Origin: Teichococcus aerophilus
GTDB taxonomy: Bacteria > Pseudomonadota > Alphaproteobacteria > Acetobacterales > Acetobacteraceae
Direction: 5' to 3'
Length of the DNA: 64,000 bases
NCBI RefSeq assembly: GCF_014490485.1
Contig: NZ_JACTVA010000006.1
Coordinates: 62,001 to 126,000, forward strand
This document shows, piece after piece, positions 17,956 through 25,595 of this stretch. The translations under genes were made by a program, and so were the position numbers. The notes beneath the pieces were generated by a model that was not told the DNA's origin, did not search any database, and was given only the letters and a program-made list of their open reading frames with translations. Position 1 is the stretch's first letter, and the number at the start of each line of letters is the position of its first letter.

Positions 17956-18968
17956 TCTGCGCCAGCCCCGGTGGCCGTGCTCGCTTCGGTCGCCACGCAG
18001 CTCTCGAAGCCGCGGCGCAGGCGCGGGCGGTTCAGGTCGCGGCCAATGAAGACGATCTTGGACTTGCGGGGCGAACCTTCCGGCCAGGGGCCGATGAAGT
18101 CGCCATCGGCGATCATGTGCACCGCCTGGAAGGCGAAGCGGCGGTCCTCCCCGGCATAGGCCAGCACGCCCTTGGTGCGCAGCAGGTCCTGCCCCTTGGT
18201 CTGCAGCAGCTCGCCGATCCAGTTCTGGAACTTGGCCTCGTCCAGCGGCTGATCCACCTCGAAGGACAGGCTCATCACGTCCTCGTTGTGGGAGTGGTTG
18301 TCCTCGGTCAGGAAGGTCGGCTCGCGCTCCAGGATGCGCTCCAGCTTGAAGGCGTCGCGGCCCATCACCGTCTCGATCGGCACGGCGGACTTGGTGGCGC
18401 GGCGGATCTCGGCATACGGGTTGATGGCGGCGATGCGGCGCTCGACCTCGGCCGCCTCTTCCTCCGTCACCAGGTCCATCTTGTTCAGCACGACGATGTC
18501 GGCGAAGGCGATCTGGCTGGCGGCTTCCTTGCTGTCCGCCAGCCGGGCCGCCAGGTTCTTGGCGTCCACCAGCGTGACGATAGCGTCCAGCCGCGTGGCG
18601 CGCTTCACGTCCTCATCCATGTAGAAGGTCTGGGCGACGGGGGCGGGGTCGGCCAAGCCAGTAGTCTCGACGATGATGCCGTCCAGCTTCTGCCGGCGCT
18701 TCATCAGGCTGCCCAGGATACGGACGAGATCGCCCCGCACGGTGCAACAGATGCAGCCGTTGTTCATCTCGAACACTTCCTCGTCCGCGTCGATGACGAG
18801 GTCGTTGTCTACGCCGAGCTCACCGAACTCGTTGATCACCACGGCGTATTTCTTGCCATGGTCCTCGCTGAGGATGCGGTTGAGCAGCGTGGTCTTGCCG
18901 GCGCCGAGATAGCCGGTCAGCACGGTAACGGGGATGGTGGTGTCTTCGGTGGGCGCGGTATCGCTCAT
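17952..18968 (-). CDS. COG0523 (CobW/ZNG1-type) GTPase
   Basis: A 338-residue G3E GTPase, a metal-chaperone family. Walker A is TGYLGAGKTTLLN (residues 18-30), the metal-binding CxCC is Cys72-Cys74-Cys75 in NNGCICCTVRGD, and the guanine motif is NKMD (162-165). A short His-containing insert (DNHSHNED) precedes the C-terminal CobW domain. The start at ATG 18968 gives the family length; the longer frame to 19214 would run into repeat C. No cobalamin genes are nearby, so zinc-related function is more likely. A Zur-box-like sequence lies at 19041-19053. Confidence 0.92.
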   Translation of the reverse strand: MSDTAPTEDTTIPVTVLTGYLGAGKTTLLNRILSEDHGKKYAVVINEFGELGVDNDLVIDADEEVFEMNNGCICCTVRGDLVRILGSLMKRRQKLDGIIVETTGLADPAPVAQTFYMDEDVKRATRLDAIVTLVDAKNLAARLADSKEAASQIAFADIVVLNKMDLVTEEEAAEVERRIAAINPYAEIRRATKSAVPIETVMGRDAFKLERILEREPTFLTEDNHSHNEDVMSLSFEVDQPLDEAKFQNWIGELLQTKGQDLLRTKGVLAYAGEDRRFAFQAVHMIADGDFIGPWPEGSPRKSKIVFIGRDLNRPRLRRGFESCVATEASTATGAGAE

Positions 18969-19039
18969 GGGGGAATCTTCCTGTCGGTGGCCAAGCGGGT
19001 CAATCGGCGTGGTCAGTGAGTGGGGGCCACTCGGTCGGG

Positions 19040-19055
19040 GCGTTATATGATACGC
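19040..19055 (-). promoter_or_regulatory. Candidate Zur-like operator / -10 region of the COG0523 gene
   Basis: GCGTTATATGATACGC, an imperfect 16-bp palindrome 72 bp upstream of the GTPase start. By eye it matches about 10 of 13 positions of the enterobacterial Zur core GTTATAnTATAAC. It is A/T-rich in a GC-rich neighbourhood and may equally be a promoter -10 region. Confidence 0.35.
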
Positions 19056-19100
19056 CTCCCCCCCAAGGTCACGGGGGGCTGCCCTGCATAATGGTGTGCC

Positions 19101-19386
19101 GGGGCCAAAGAGGGCTCCGCCCTCTCTGGACACTCCCGCTGGGGTGGCAGTGCCACCCCAGACCCCGCCGTCGGTTTTCAGGCAGGCGGCACGGTGGTTC
19201 CGCCGAGCGTCCATGACCCTCGACGACTGACGCCCCCAGCCAGCATGGCCTTATAAAAATACTTTGAACCCGTCCTGCGGCAGCGTTCCGCTCAAGCCGT
19301 AAAGCACTGAAAAAACCTGACAGCGGGGTCCGGGGTGGACTTTCCACCCCGGCGGGGCCTGGGGTCAGCACCCCCAGTACCAGCGC
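19101..19386. repeat. Paired repeat element C1
   Basis: The left unit (19101-19180) begins GGGGCCAAAGAGGGCTCCGC and contains the hairpin GGGGTGG-CAG-TGCCACCCC followed by CGGTTTTC. An inverted related unit (about 19308-19386) contains GGGGTGG-ACTTT-CCACCCC and an inner AAAAAACCTGACAG matching the complement of the left inner part. Thus it too is bounded by inverted hairpin/T-tract ends. The left unit recurs at 34633-34706. It lies between the GST stop and the COG0523 start. Confidence 0.65.
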
Positions 19387-19400
19387 CAGCGCAACAGAAC

Positions 19401-20033
19401 TCAGGCCGGCTCGGCATCCCGTTCCGCCCACATCGCCTGGAAGGCCGGGCGCGCGTGGCAGGCGGCCAGCCATTCCTTCACCGCCGGGTGCTTCTCGAAC
19501 AGCGCGGGGGCGGATTGCGCGTAGCGCACGCATTCCGCCACGTTCAGGTCGGCTACGGTGAAGCGCCCGCCCAATAGCCAGCCGCCGCCGGCCTTCAGGG
19601 CCGAAGCCAGCACGCCGAACTGCTTGTCCAGCCCCGGGAAGGCACGCTCGATCGCGTCCGGGCCCGCGCGCATCGACAGGGCCTGTTCCTCGACCGAGGT
19701 GGTGGCCCACAGGCTCCACATCATCGCCTGGGCTTCCTCGGTCAGGTCACGCGGGGCGAGGGGTCCGCCATGCTTCTTGGCCAGATAGAGGGTGATGGCC
19801 AGGCTCTCATGCAGCACCAGCCCGCCATCCTGGATGGAGGGGATGAGGCCGTTCGGATTGATCTCCCGGAAGGCGGGGGTGACGGTGTTGAAAGGCGCGT
19901 CCAGGGCCAGCGGGTCCGCCAGGCGGTAGCCCTGGATGACGGGGACGTGGCGATAGGGGATGCCCAGCTCCTTGGCCAGCCAGATGGGGCGGGAGGCGCG
20001 GGAGCGCAGTACGCCATAGATCGTCAGGGACAT
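19401..20033 (-). CDS. Glutathione S-transferase family protein
   Basis: A 210-residue protein with an N-terminal thioredoxin-like domain (MSLTIYGVLRSRASRPIWLAKELGIPY; cis-Pro in NGLIPSI; ESLAITLYLAKKHGG for the glutathione gamma-glutamyl contact) and an all-helical C-terminal domain (LLGGRFTVADLNVAE is the conserved N-capping motif). The usual catalytic Tyr/Ser is probably Ser12 in SRASRP. Substrate unknown. ATG 20033 is preceded by AAAGGAAA. Monocistronic. Confidence 0.88.
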   Translation of the reverse strand: MSLTIYGVLRSRASRPIWLAKELGIPYRHVPVIQGYRLADPLALDAPFNTVTPAFREINPNGLIPSIQDGGLVLHESLAITLYLAKKHGGPLAPRDLTEEAQAMMWSLWATTSVEEQALSMRAGPDAIERAFPGLDKQFGVLASALKAGGGWLLGGRFTVADLNVAECVRYAQSAPALFEKHPAVKEWLAACHARPAFQAMWAERDAEPA

Positions 20034-20176
20034 CGCGTTTCCTTTGTCAGGCCCTCGCGCCGCATGGACGGCGGAGCCTTGTCTGCTGGTTCCGGACGGT
20101 CCCACCGAACACGGGCGTGCTCAAGGGCGAAAAGCCGGCGTGAACACCCCCGGCCATCGACACTTGGCCTGGGGCA

Positions 20177-20494
20177 AGGAAAGGTCAGGGGAAGGAATTC
20201 CTCTGAAACCCCATCTTTTTTCTGCGGGTTTTGGCGGCGGGCTTCAGGACTGCCTGGCAGAGCTAGAGCAGATATCCATCAGGTGGAATCACCTGACGGC
20301 GTGACGATGCCCTTCAAAACAACAAGCCAGAGCATTTGAAGTGAGCCTGTGCGAACAAAAAATGCTCTCAGTGAATGAGGATCGACCTCCAACGCAGCGC
20401 TGGCCTGGGCAGGAAAAAGCGAACGCTCCAACCGTCAGCCTCAAAAGACTCACAGACAAAAGATGGGGTCTGGGGAATTCCTTCCCCAGCCTTT
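20177..20494. repeat. Paired terminator-like element A6 with nested repeat B
   Basis: Left end hairpin TCAGGGGAA...TTCCTCTGA, right end CTGGGGAA...TTCCCCAG; both are followed by T-rich tracts in their reading direction. The interior (20272-20353) contains an inverted copy of repeat B. The right end is about 150 bp from the hrcA stop, in terminator orientation for hrcA. Confidence 0.8.
20272..20353 (-). repeat. Dispersed repeat B, copy 2 (inside A6)
   Basis: Inverted relative to copies at 1965-2044 and 49503-49582. It shares the terminal hairpin (ATCAGGTGGAATCACCTGA), the AACAAGCCAGAGCATTTGAA segment and the GCCTGTGCGA end. Its position inside element A6 suggests B inserted into, or was captured by, an A element. 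Confidence 0.7.
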
Positions 20495-20646
20495 CTTCTC
20501 CAGCTGAAGATTGGCCGCCTCTGCAGCTTATCTAAAAATACGGGCCAGTTCGGAGGATGTTCCGCGCCAACTCAACCGGCGACTTTGCCCAATATCCCTA
20601 CAACCGGGCCGAGCAGCCTACGCGGGCATAAGGCCCGGACAGCCTC

Positions 20647-21750
20647 TCAGCCGAGCAGGCGGCCGATGACCTGGGCCGTGTAGTCCACCACCGGGATCAC
20701 CCGGCCGTAATTGATGCGGGTCGGGCCGATGACGCCGATGGCGCCAACGATCTGCTCCTCCCCATTGCGGAAGGGGGCGACGACCATGGAGAGGCCGGCG
20801 CTGTCGAACAGCCCGCTCTCCGCGCCGATGAAGATCTGCACGCCCTGGCCGCGTTGGGTCAGTTCCAGCAGGCGCAGCATCGTCTCCTGCGCTTCCAGCC
20901 GTTCAAACAGCGCCTGGATCTCGTGCACGCGGGCCAGCTCGCCCAGGTTCTCCAGCAGCTTGGCCTGGCCGCGCAGGATGAGGGAGCCGCCGCCGCCGCC
21001 GGCACGGGTGGCGAGGCCGGCGGCGATGACCTGCTGGCTCAGCTCATCCAGCGTGTTGCGGTTGGCCTTGATCTCCTCGGCCACCAGGGCGCGGGTTTCC
21101 TCCAGCGTGCGGCCGGAGAGGCGGGCATTCAGGAAGTTGCTGGCCTGGGTGAAGGCGCTGGGCGGCAGGCCGGCCGGCACCTCCATGACGCGGTTTTCCA
21201 CCTGTCCGTGCGCGTTGACCAGTACTACCAGCGCCCGGCCGGGGGAGAGGGCGACGAACTCGATATGCTTGATCGGCGCCTCGGTCTTCGGCGCCACCAC
21301 CAGCCCGGCGGCACCGGCGAGGCCGGAGAGCATCTGCCCGGCCTCCGCCAGTGTCTCCTCATAGCTGCGGCCGGAACTGGCGCAGCGCAGGGCGATGGCT
21401 TCCCGCTCCTTGTCCGTCAGGTCGCCAAATTCCAGCAATCCATCGACGAACAGGCGCAGGCCCTGCTCGGTCGGCAGGCGGCCGGCGGAGGTGTGGGGGG
21501 CGTAGAGCAGCCCGGCCTCCTCCAGGTCCGCCATCGCGTTACGAATTGTTGCGGGTGACAAAGCCAGCGGCAGGCGCCGGGATAGGGTGCGGGAGCCCAC
21601 CGGTTCCCCGGTTTCCACATAAAGTTCAACGACTTGGCGCAGGATCGCGGCGCCGCGGCTGTCGAGGCCCGGCAACAACGCGGCACCGGACAGGTCCCTG
21701 GGCAGGGTACTGCGGGGGAAGCCTGTGCGTGAGAAGGGTGGTGCACCCAA
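20647..21750 (-). CDS. hrcA: Heat-inducible transcription repressor HrcA
   Basis: A repressor of class I heat-shock genes that binds CIRCE operators. The N-terminal winged helix is clear (ILRQVVELYVETGEPVGSRTLSRRL ... LSPATIRNAMADLEEAGLL ... HTSAGRLPTEQGLR), followed by the GAF-like and dimerisation domains ending VVDYTAQVIGRLLG. No ATG fits; a TTG at 21750 is chosen because AAGGGGAT lies 9 nt upstream. A TTG at 21777 is the alternative. No CIRCE element is visible upstream and grpE does not follow, unlike the common hrcA-grpE order. Confidence 0.92.
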   Translation of the reverse strand: MGAPPFSRTGFPRSTLPRDLSGAALLPGLDSRGAAILRQVVELYVETGEPVGSRTLSRRLPLALSPATIRNAMADLEEAGLLYAPHTSAGRLPTEQGLRLFVDGLLEFGDLTDKEREAIALRCASSGRSYEETLAEAGQMLSGLAGAAGLVVAPKTEAPIKHIEFVALSPGRALVVLVNAHGQVENRVMEVPAGLPPSAFTQASNFLNARLSGRTLEETRALVAEEIKANRNTLDELSQQVIAAGLATRAGGGGGSLILRGQAKLLENLGELARVHEIQALFERLEAQETMLRLLELTQRGQGVQIFIGAESGLFDSAGLSMVVAPFRNGEEQIVGAIGVIGPTRINYGRVIPVVDYTAQVIGRLLG

Positions 21751-21949
21751 GTTGAAGCCATCCCCTTGAACAACCAAGTAAAACGGTAGGGATCACATCT
21801 CCCTGCGTCAAGCGCCAGCGCGGCGGCAGCTCACTCCCTTGTGTGGGATATGAGGAGCACCGCGCAACGTGTTGTCACACCATAGCCATTTTGCCGTTTC
21901 ATACAGGTGGTTACTAGCAGCACAGACCGCTGCAGCATGAGGAGGTCGC

Positions 21950-22189
21950 ATGACGGACATACCGCCGAACCGCCTCTGGCCCCTGGCACTGATGGGCTGG
22001 CTGGCCGCCTTCCCACCCGCGGGGCGTGAAGCCGCCGCGCAAACCCCAGACCCCGCCGCCATCCGCTACGAAAGCGGCAACCCCGGCAGCCGTGCCGCCT
22101 GGCTGCGCGATGCCCGCGCCCTGTACGCGCCCCTCTCCGCCACGGAACGCGCCACGATCCGCCGGCGCCGGCGGCGGGACCGCGCGTGA
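21950..22189 (+). CDS. Small hypothetical exported protein
   Basis: A 79-residue protein with a very good ribosome site (AGGAGGT, 6 nt before ATG 21950). The N-terminal hydrophobic stretch (LWPLALMGWLAAFPPAG, ending near AAAQT) looks like a signal peptide or single membrane segment. The C-terminus is Arg-rich (RRRRRR). No family is recognised. Its stop overlaps the start of the next small gene (GTGA), so the two are probably coupled. Confidence 0.55.
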   Translation: MTDIPPNRLWPLALMGWLAAFPPAGREAAAQTPDPAAIRYESGNPGSRAAWLRDARALYAPLSATERATIRRRRRRDRA

Positions 22190-22362
22190 CAGCAGCCGCC
22201 TTCAACGCCCTGATGGCAGCCTTCCTGCTGTTCTCCGTGCTGGCCGGCCTGGGCGGCCTGCTGCTGGACCGCGCCGCACGCTGCCCCGGCATGGCCACCG
22301 CCGTGGTCGTGGTGGTGTTCTTCGGCCTCTCCTGGGGTGGCAGCCTGCTGCTGGTGGACTGA
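22186..22362 (+). CDS. Small hypothetical membrane protein
   Basis: A 58-residue protein starting at GTG 22186, overlapping the preceding stop by 4 nt. It has two hydrophobic helices (ALMAAFLLFSVLAGLGGLLL and AVVVVVFFGLSWGGSLLL) joined by a short DRAARCP loop, so a hairpin membrane protein is expected. No homologous family is recognised. Translational coupling and an intrinsic terminator directly after the stop support it being real. Confidence 0.6.
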   Translation: MTAAAFNALMAAFLLFSVLAGLGGLLLDRAARCPGMATAVVVVVFFGLSWGGSLLLVD

Positions 22363-22397
22363 ACGCGCCGCCCGTCCTGTGAAGCGGCGGCGCGTTT
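22362..22397 (+). terminator. Terminator of the two small-protein genes
   Basis: An 11-bp stem (AACGCGCCGCC / GGCGGCGCGTT, 22362-22372 and 22386-22396) with a short T-run begins right at the stop codon. The element A7 terminator-like end follows 30 bp later. Confidence 0.75.
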
Positions 22398-22425
22398 CTT
22401 GTCGCGGCCGTAGTGGTCTTGGCGC

Positions 22426-22669
22426 GTAAGCTGGGGAATGAATTCCCCAGACCCCTTCTTTCTTTCTGCGGGTTTGGTGGAGCGCTGCAGGACTGAGGGC
22501 GGGCGCTTCCGAGGATATTCAATATCGGTCGTGCGGGCTGAACTCCCAGTCGCCAAGGTCTGAGACCTCTGGCGCTCCCAGCCTTATCCGCAGATCAACT
22601 CCTCAACGGCCACGCCCAAAAACTTGAAGAAGGAAAGAAGGGGCCCGGGGAATTCCTTCCCCGGCCTTC
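22426..22669. repeat. Paired terminator-like element A7
   Basis: The left hairpin is CTGGGGAA-TGAA-TTCCCCAG (a C:G/T:A covariant of the usual CC/GG arms); the right end is the CCGG form. The interior has the family hairpin CCAAGGTC-TGA-GACCTCTGG. It lies between the convergent small-gene pair and wbpE. Confidence 0.9.
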
Positions 22670-22831
22670 ACTGTCCTGCCTGGCTTCCATCCATCAAGGC
22701 GGCTCCAACCCGGACGCCGCGGCCGCCAAAGCATCGCCGCCAGATCACCCGGATGCGCGCCTGGACCGTCCCGGAAGAGCATTGCCCATCAGCGTGGCCG
22801 CCCCAAACGGCGGCGGCCACGAACGGGGCCG

Positions 22832-23992
22832 TTACAGCGCGGCGATGAGGGCGCTTGCCACCGTCGCCACTTGGCCTTCGTCCAGATAGGGGTGCATGGG
22901 CAGGGAGAGGACGCGGCCACACAGGTCTTCGCTGACGCTCAGGGCCGGGCCGTTGGGCAGGCCGTAGGCGTGGGCGGCGGCGTAGGCCGGCTGGTGGTGC
23001 AGCGGCTTCGGGTAGTAGATGGCGCTGGGCACGCCGCGGTCCTTCATCGCCGCCTGCACGCGCTCACGCGTCGCGCTGTCCGGCAGGATGACGGTGTAGA
23101 GGCCCCAGGCGGATTGGGCGCCCGGGCGTTCGCGCGGCACCACCACGTGCTCGCCCAGCTGCTCGGCATACCAGCCGGCGATGCGGGTGCGGGCGGCCAG
23201 TTCCTGTTCCATCAGCGGCAGCTTGCACAGCAGGATGGCGGCCTGGATCGTGTCCAGCCGGCCGTTCATGCCGGTGCGCTCCACCTCGTAGCGGGTCTTG
23301 CCTTCGCCATGGGTGCGGAGGCTGCGGTACAGCTCGGCGCGCTCGGCGTCGTTGGTCAGGATGGCGCCGCCATCGCCGTAGCAGCCCAGCGTCTTGGTCG
23401 GGTAGAAGCTCAGCGCCGTGGCGGTGCCCCAGCGGCCGAGGCGTTTGCCATCCAGCGCGCCACCGAAGGCCTGGGCGGCGTCATCCAGCGCGAACATGCC
23501 CTCGGCCTGGCAGATTTCCAGGATGGCGGGCCAGTCGGCCGGCAGGCCGTACAGATCCACGCCGACGACGGCGCGGGGGCGCAGCTTGCCCTGCTCCTTC
23601 ACCAGCGCGATGCGGCGCTTCAGGTCGGCGATGTCGATGTTGAAGCCGTCGGCCGCCACGTCCACGAAGACCGGGGTGGCGCCCAGCACCAGCGGCACCT
23701 CGGCGGTGGCGGTGTAGGTGAAGGCGGGCAGGAACACCGCGTCGCCCGGGCCGATCTTCTCGGCCATCATGGCGATCTGCAGCGCATCGGTGCCGGAGGA
23801 GACGCCGACGGCGTGCTTGGCGCCGGCGAAGGCGGCCAGCTTCTCCTCCACTTCGCGGACTTCGGGGCCGTTCACGAAGGCGCCGCTATCTAGCACCTTG
23901 GCGATGCGGGTGTTCATCTCCGCGCGGATCAGCGCCTGCTGCGCCTTCATGTCGAAGAGGGCGATCGGGCGCGCGGTGGTCTCAGTGGTCAT
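22832..23992 (-). CDS. WbpE-like UDP-3-keto-sugar aminotransferase (DegT family)
   Basis: A 386-residue PLP enzyme, probably adding the 3-amino group in UDP-diacetamido-uronic acid synthesis. It closely matches the WbpE pattern: SSGTDALQIAMMA (63-75), FTYTATAE, ALDDAAQAFGG, the PLP lysine Lys200 in SFYPTKTLGCYGDGGA, NGRLDTIQAAILL, and the C-terminal LSLPMHPYLD. It is the last gene of the minus-strand operon, 57 bp behind the UDP-sugar dehydrogenase that would act two steps earlier in the WbpA-B-E-D-I pathway. Confidence 0.88.
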   Translation of the reverse strand: MTTETTARPIALFDMKAQQALIRAEMNTRIAKVLDSGAFVNGPEVREVEEKLAAFAGAKHAVGVSSGTDALQIAMMAEKIGPGDAVFLPAFTYTATAEVPLVLGATPVFVDVAADGFNIDIADLKRRIALVKEQGKLRPRAVVGVDLYGLPADWPAILEICQAEGMFALDDAAQAFGGALDGKRLGRWGTATALSFYPTKTLGCYGDGGAILTNDAERAELYRSLRTHGEGKTRYEVERTGMNGRLDTIQAAILLCKLPLMEQELAARTRIAGWYAEQLGEHVVVPRERPGAQSAWGLYTVILPDSATRERVQAAMKDRGVPSAIYYPKPLHHQPAYAAAHAYGLPNGPALSVSEDLCGRVLSLPMHPYLDEGQVATVASALIAAL

Positions 23993-24049
23993 AGTCGGAT
24001 TGCTCCGGTCATCTCAGGGTCGGCCGACGCCGCCCTGGGAAGGGGGCGC

Positions 24050-25591
24050 TCAGGCCTGGATGACGCGGTGATAGGCCCGGTGGGGGGCGGATGGGAAATC
24101 ACCGGGCATTTCAGGGTGCAATGCACCCTGGGCGGTGCCGGGGCGCGGCGCATCCGCCAGGGCGGTGGCATGCGCCGGTGCGTGGGCCATGGCGGGGCCC
24201 GCATCCGGGCGGCACGGCGCGGCCCGCGACCCGGCCCCTCGCAACTCGGCCCAGGGCGCGTCTTGATCCGGGCCATCGACCCGCACGGCGGCATCGCGGT
24301 AGACGCCGCGCGTATCCACCACCAGCGGCGCATGGTCGCGTACCAGGGCGAAGTCGATGCCCGGCTGCGGGGTGACGACCAGCACCGCATCCTGCGCCGC
24401 CAGCAGAGCGGGCGTCAGCTCCTGGCTTTCCAGCCCCGGCGCCTGGCCGTGCAGCCGGCGGGTGACCGGGAAATGCGGCACCAGCGGGTCGTGATAGGCG
24501 ATCTCGACCCGCTTTTCCTCCAGCAGGCGGAAGATCTCGATGGCGGGGCTCTCCCGCGTATCCGGCACGCCGGGCTTGTAGGCGAGGCCGAGCAGCAGCA
24601 CCTTCGCCCCCCGCAGCGCGATGCCGCGCGCATCCAGCGCATCCCGCAGCCGGCCCACCACATAGGGCGGCATCGCGTCGTTCACCCGCCCGGCGAGCTC
24701 GACAAAGTCGCTCGGCACGCCGAGCTCGCGCGCCTTCCAGGCCAGGTAGTAGGGATCGACCGGGATGCAGTGGCCGCCGAGGCCGGGGCCGGGGCGGAAG
24801 GGCATGAAGCCGAAGGGCTTGGTCTGTGCCGCGTCGATCACCTCGTGCACGTCGATGTCCAGGGCGTGGCTGATGCGCTTGAGCTCGTTCACCAGGCCGA
24901 TATTCACCGCGCGGAAGACGTTCTCGTACAGCTTGGTCAGCTCCGCCGCCGCCAGCGAGGTCATGGGCACCAGATGCGGCGTGGCGGCGCCGTACAGCGC
25001 CATGCCGACCTGCAGGCAGGCGGGCGTCGCGCCGGCCACCAGCTTCGGCACGCGGCCGAAGGTGCCGTCCGGGTTGCCGGGGTCCTCGCGCTCCGGGCTG
25101 TAGAGGGCGAAGGCGTCCACGCCGACGCGCAGGCCCGCTGCCACCAGGGCGGGGAGGACGAAATCCTCCGTGGTGCCAGGATAGGTCGTGCTCTCCAGCG
25201 CGATGGCGTGGCCGGGGCGCAGATGCGGCGCCAGGGAAGCGAGGGTCTGCCGCACCGGCTCCAGGATCGGCTCCTTGTGCGGGCCGATAGGGGTGGGGAC
25301 GCAGATCAGGATGGCATCGCAATCCCGCGCCGCTGCGAAATCCTCATGCGCGGCGATGCGGGCGGCGGCGACACGGGCATCCGGGATGCCGTGCACCGGG
25401 CTCCGCCCCGCATTGATGGCGGCCACCTTGGCGCCGTCGATATCGAAGCCGGAGACGGCGAAGCCGCATTCGGCGAAGCGCAGCGCCAGCGGCAGCCCGG
25501 CATAGCCCAGCCCCACCACCCCGATACGCGCCTGCCGGCCCTGGATACGTTCGATCAAGCCCAGGGCAGTGGGCGTAGGGGCAGCGGTCAT
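24050..25591 (-). CDS. UDP-N-acetylglucosamine 6-dehydrogenase (WbpA-like)
   Basis: A 513-residue NAD-dependent enzyme that oxidises UDP-GlcNAc (or a similar UDP-sugar) to the uronic acid. The Rossmann motif is GVVGLGYAGLPLA (24-36), Lys220 lies in ELTKLYEN, and the catalytic Cys275 in GLGGHCIPVDPYYL. It carries an unusual Ala/Pro-rich C-terminal extension of about 75 residues beyond the family core. ATG 25591 lies 4 nt after the stop of the dehydratase gene. Alternative substrates such as UDP-glucose cannot be excluded. Confidence 0.88.
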   Translation of the reverse strand: MTAAPTPTALGLIERIQGRQARIGVVGLGYAGLPLALRFAECGFAVSGFDIDGAKVAAINAGRSPVHGIPDARVAAARIAAHEDFAAARDCDAILICVPTPIGPHKEPILEPVRQTLASLAPHLRPGHAIALESTTYPGTTEDFVLPALVAAGLRVGVDAFALYSPEREDPGNPDGTFGRVPKLVAGATPACLQVGMALYGAATPHLVPMTSLAAAELTKLYENVFRAVNIGLVNELKRISHALDIDVHEVIDAAQTKPFGFMPFRPGPGLGGHCIPVDPYYLAWKARELGVPSDFVELAGRVNDAMPPYVVGRLRDALDARGIALRGAKVLLLGLAYKPGVPDTRESPAIEIFRLLEEKRVEIAYHDPLVPHFPVTRRLHGQAPGLESQELTPALLAAQDAVLVVTPQPGIDFALVRDHAPLVVDTRGVYRDAAVRVDGPDQDAPWAELRGAGSRAAPCRPDAGPAMAHAPAHATALADAPRPGTAQGALHPEMPGDFPSAPHRAYHRVIQA

Positions 25592-25595
25592 GCGG

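Noticed and set aside
21751-21949. CIRCE operator upstream of hrcA
   Set aside because: No TTAGCACTC/GAGTGCTAA inverted repeat is present, even allowing a few mismatches by eye.
22790-22822. Terminator behind the WbpE-like gene
   Set aside because: A GTGGCCGCC/GGCGGCCAC hairpin exists, but no T-tract follows on the minus strand; it was not called as an intrinsic terminator.
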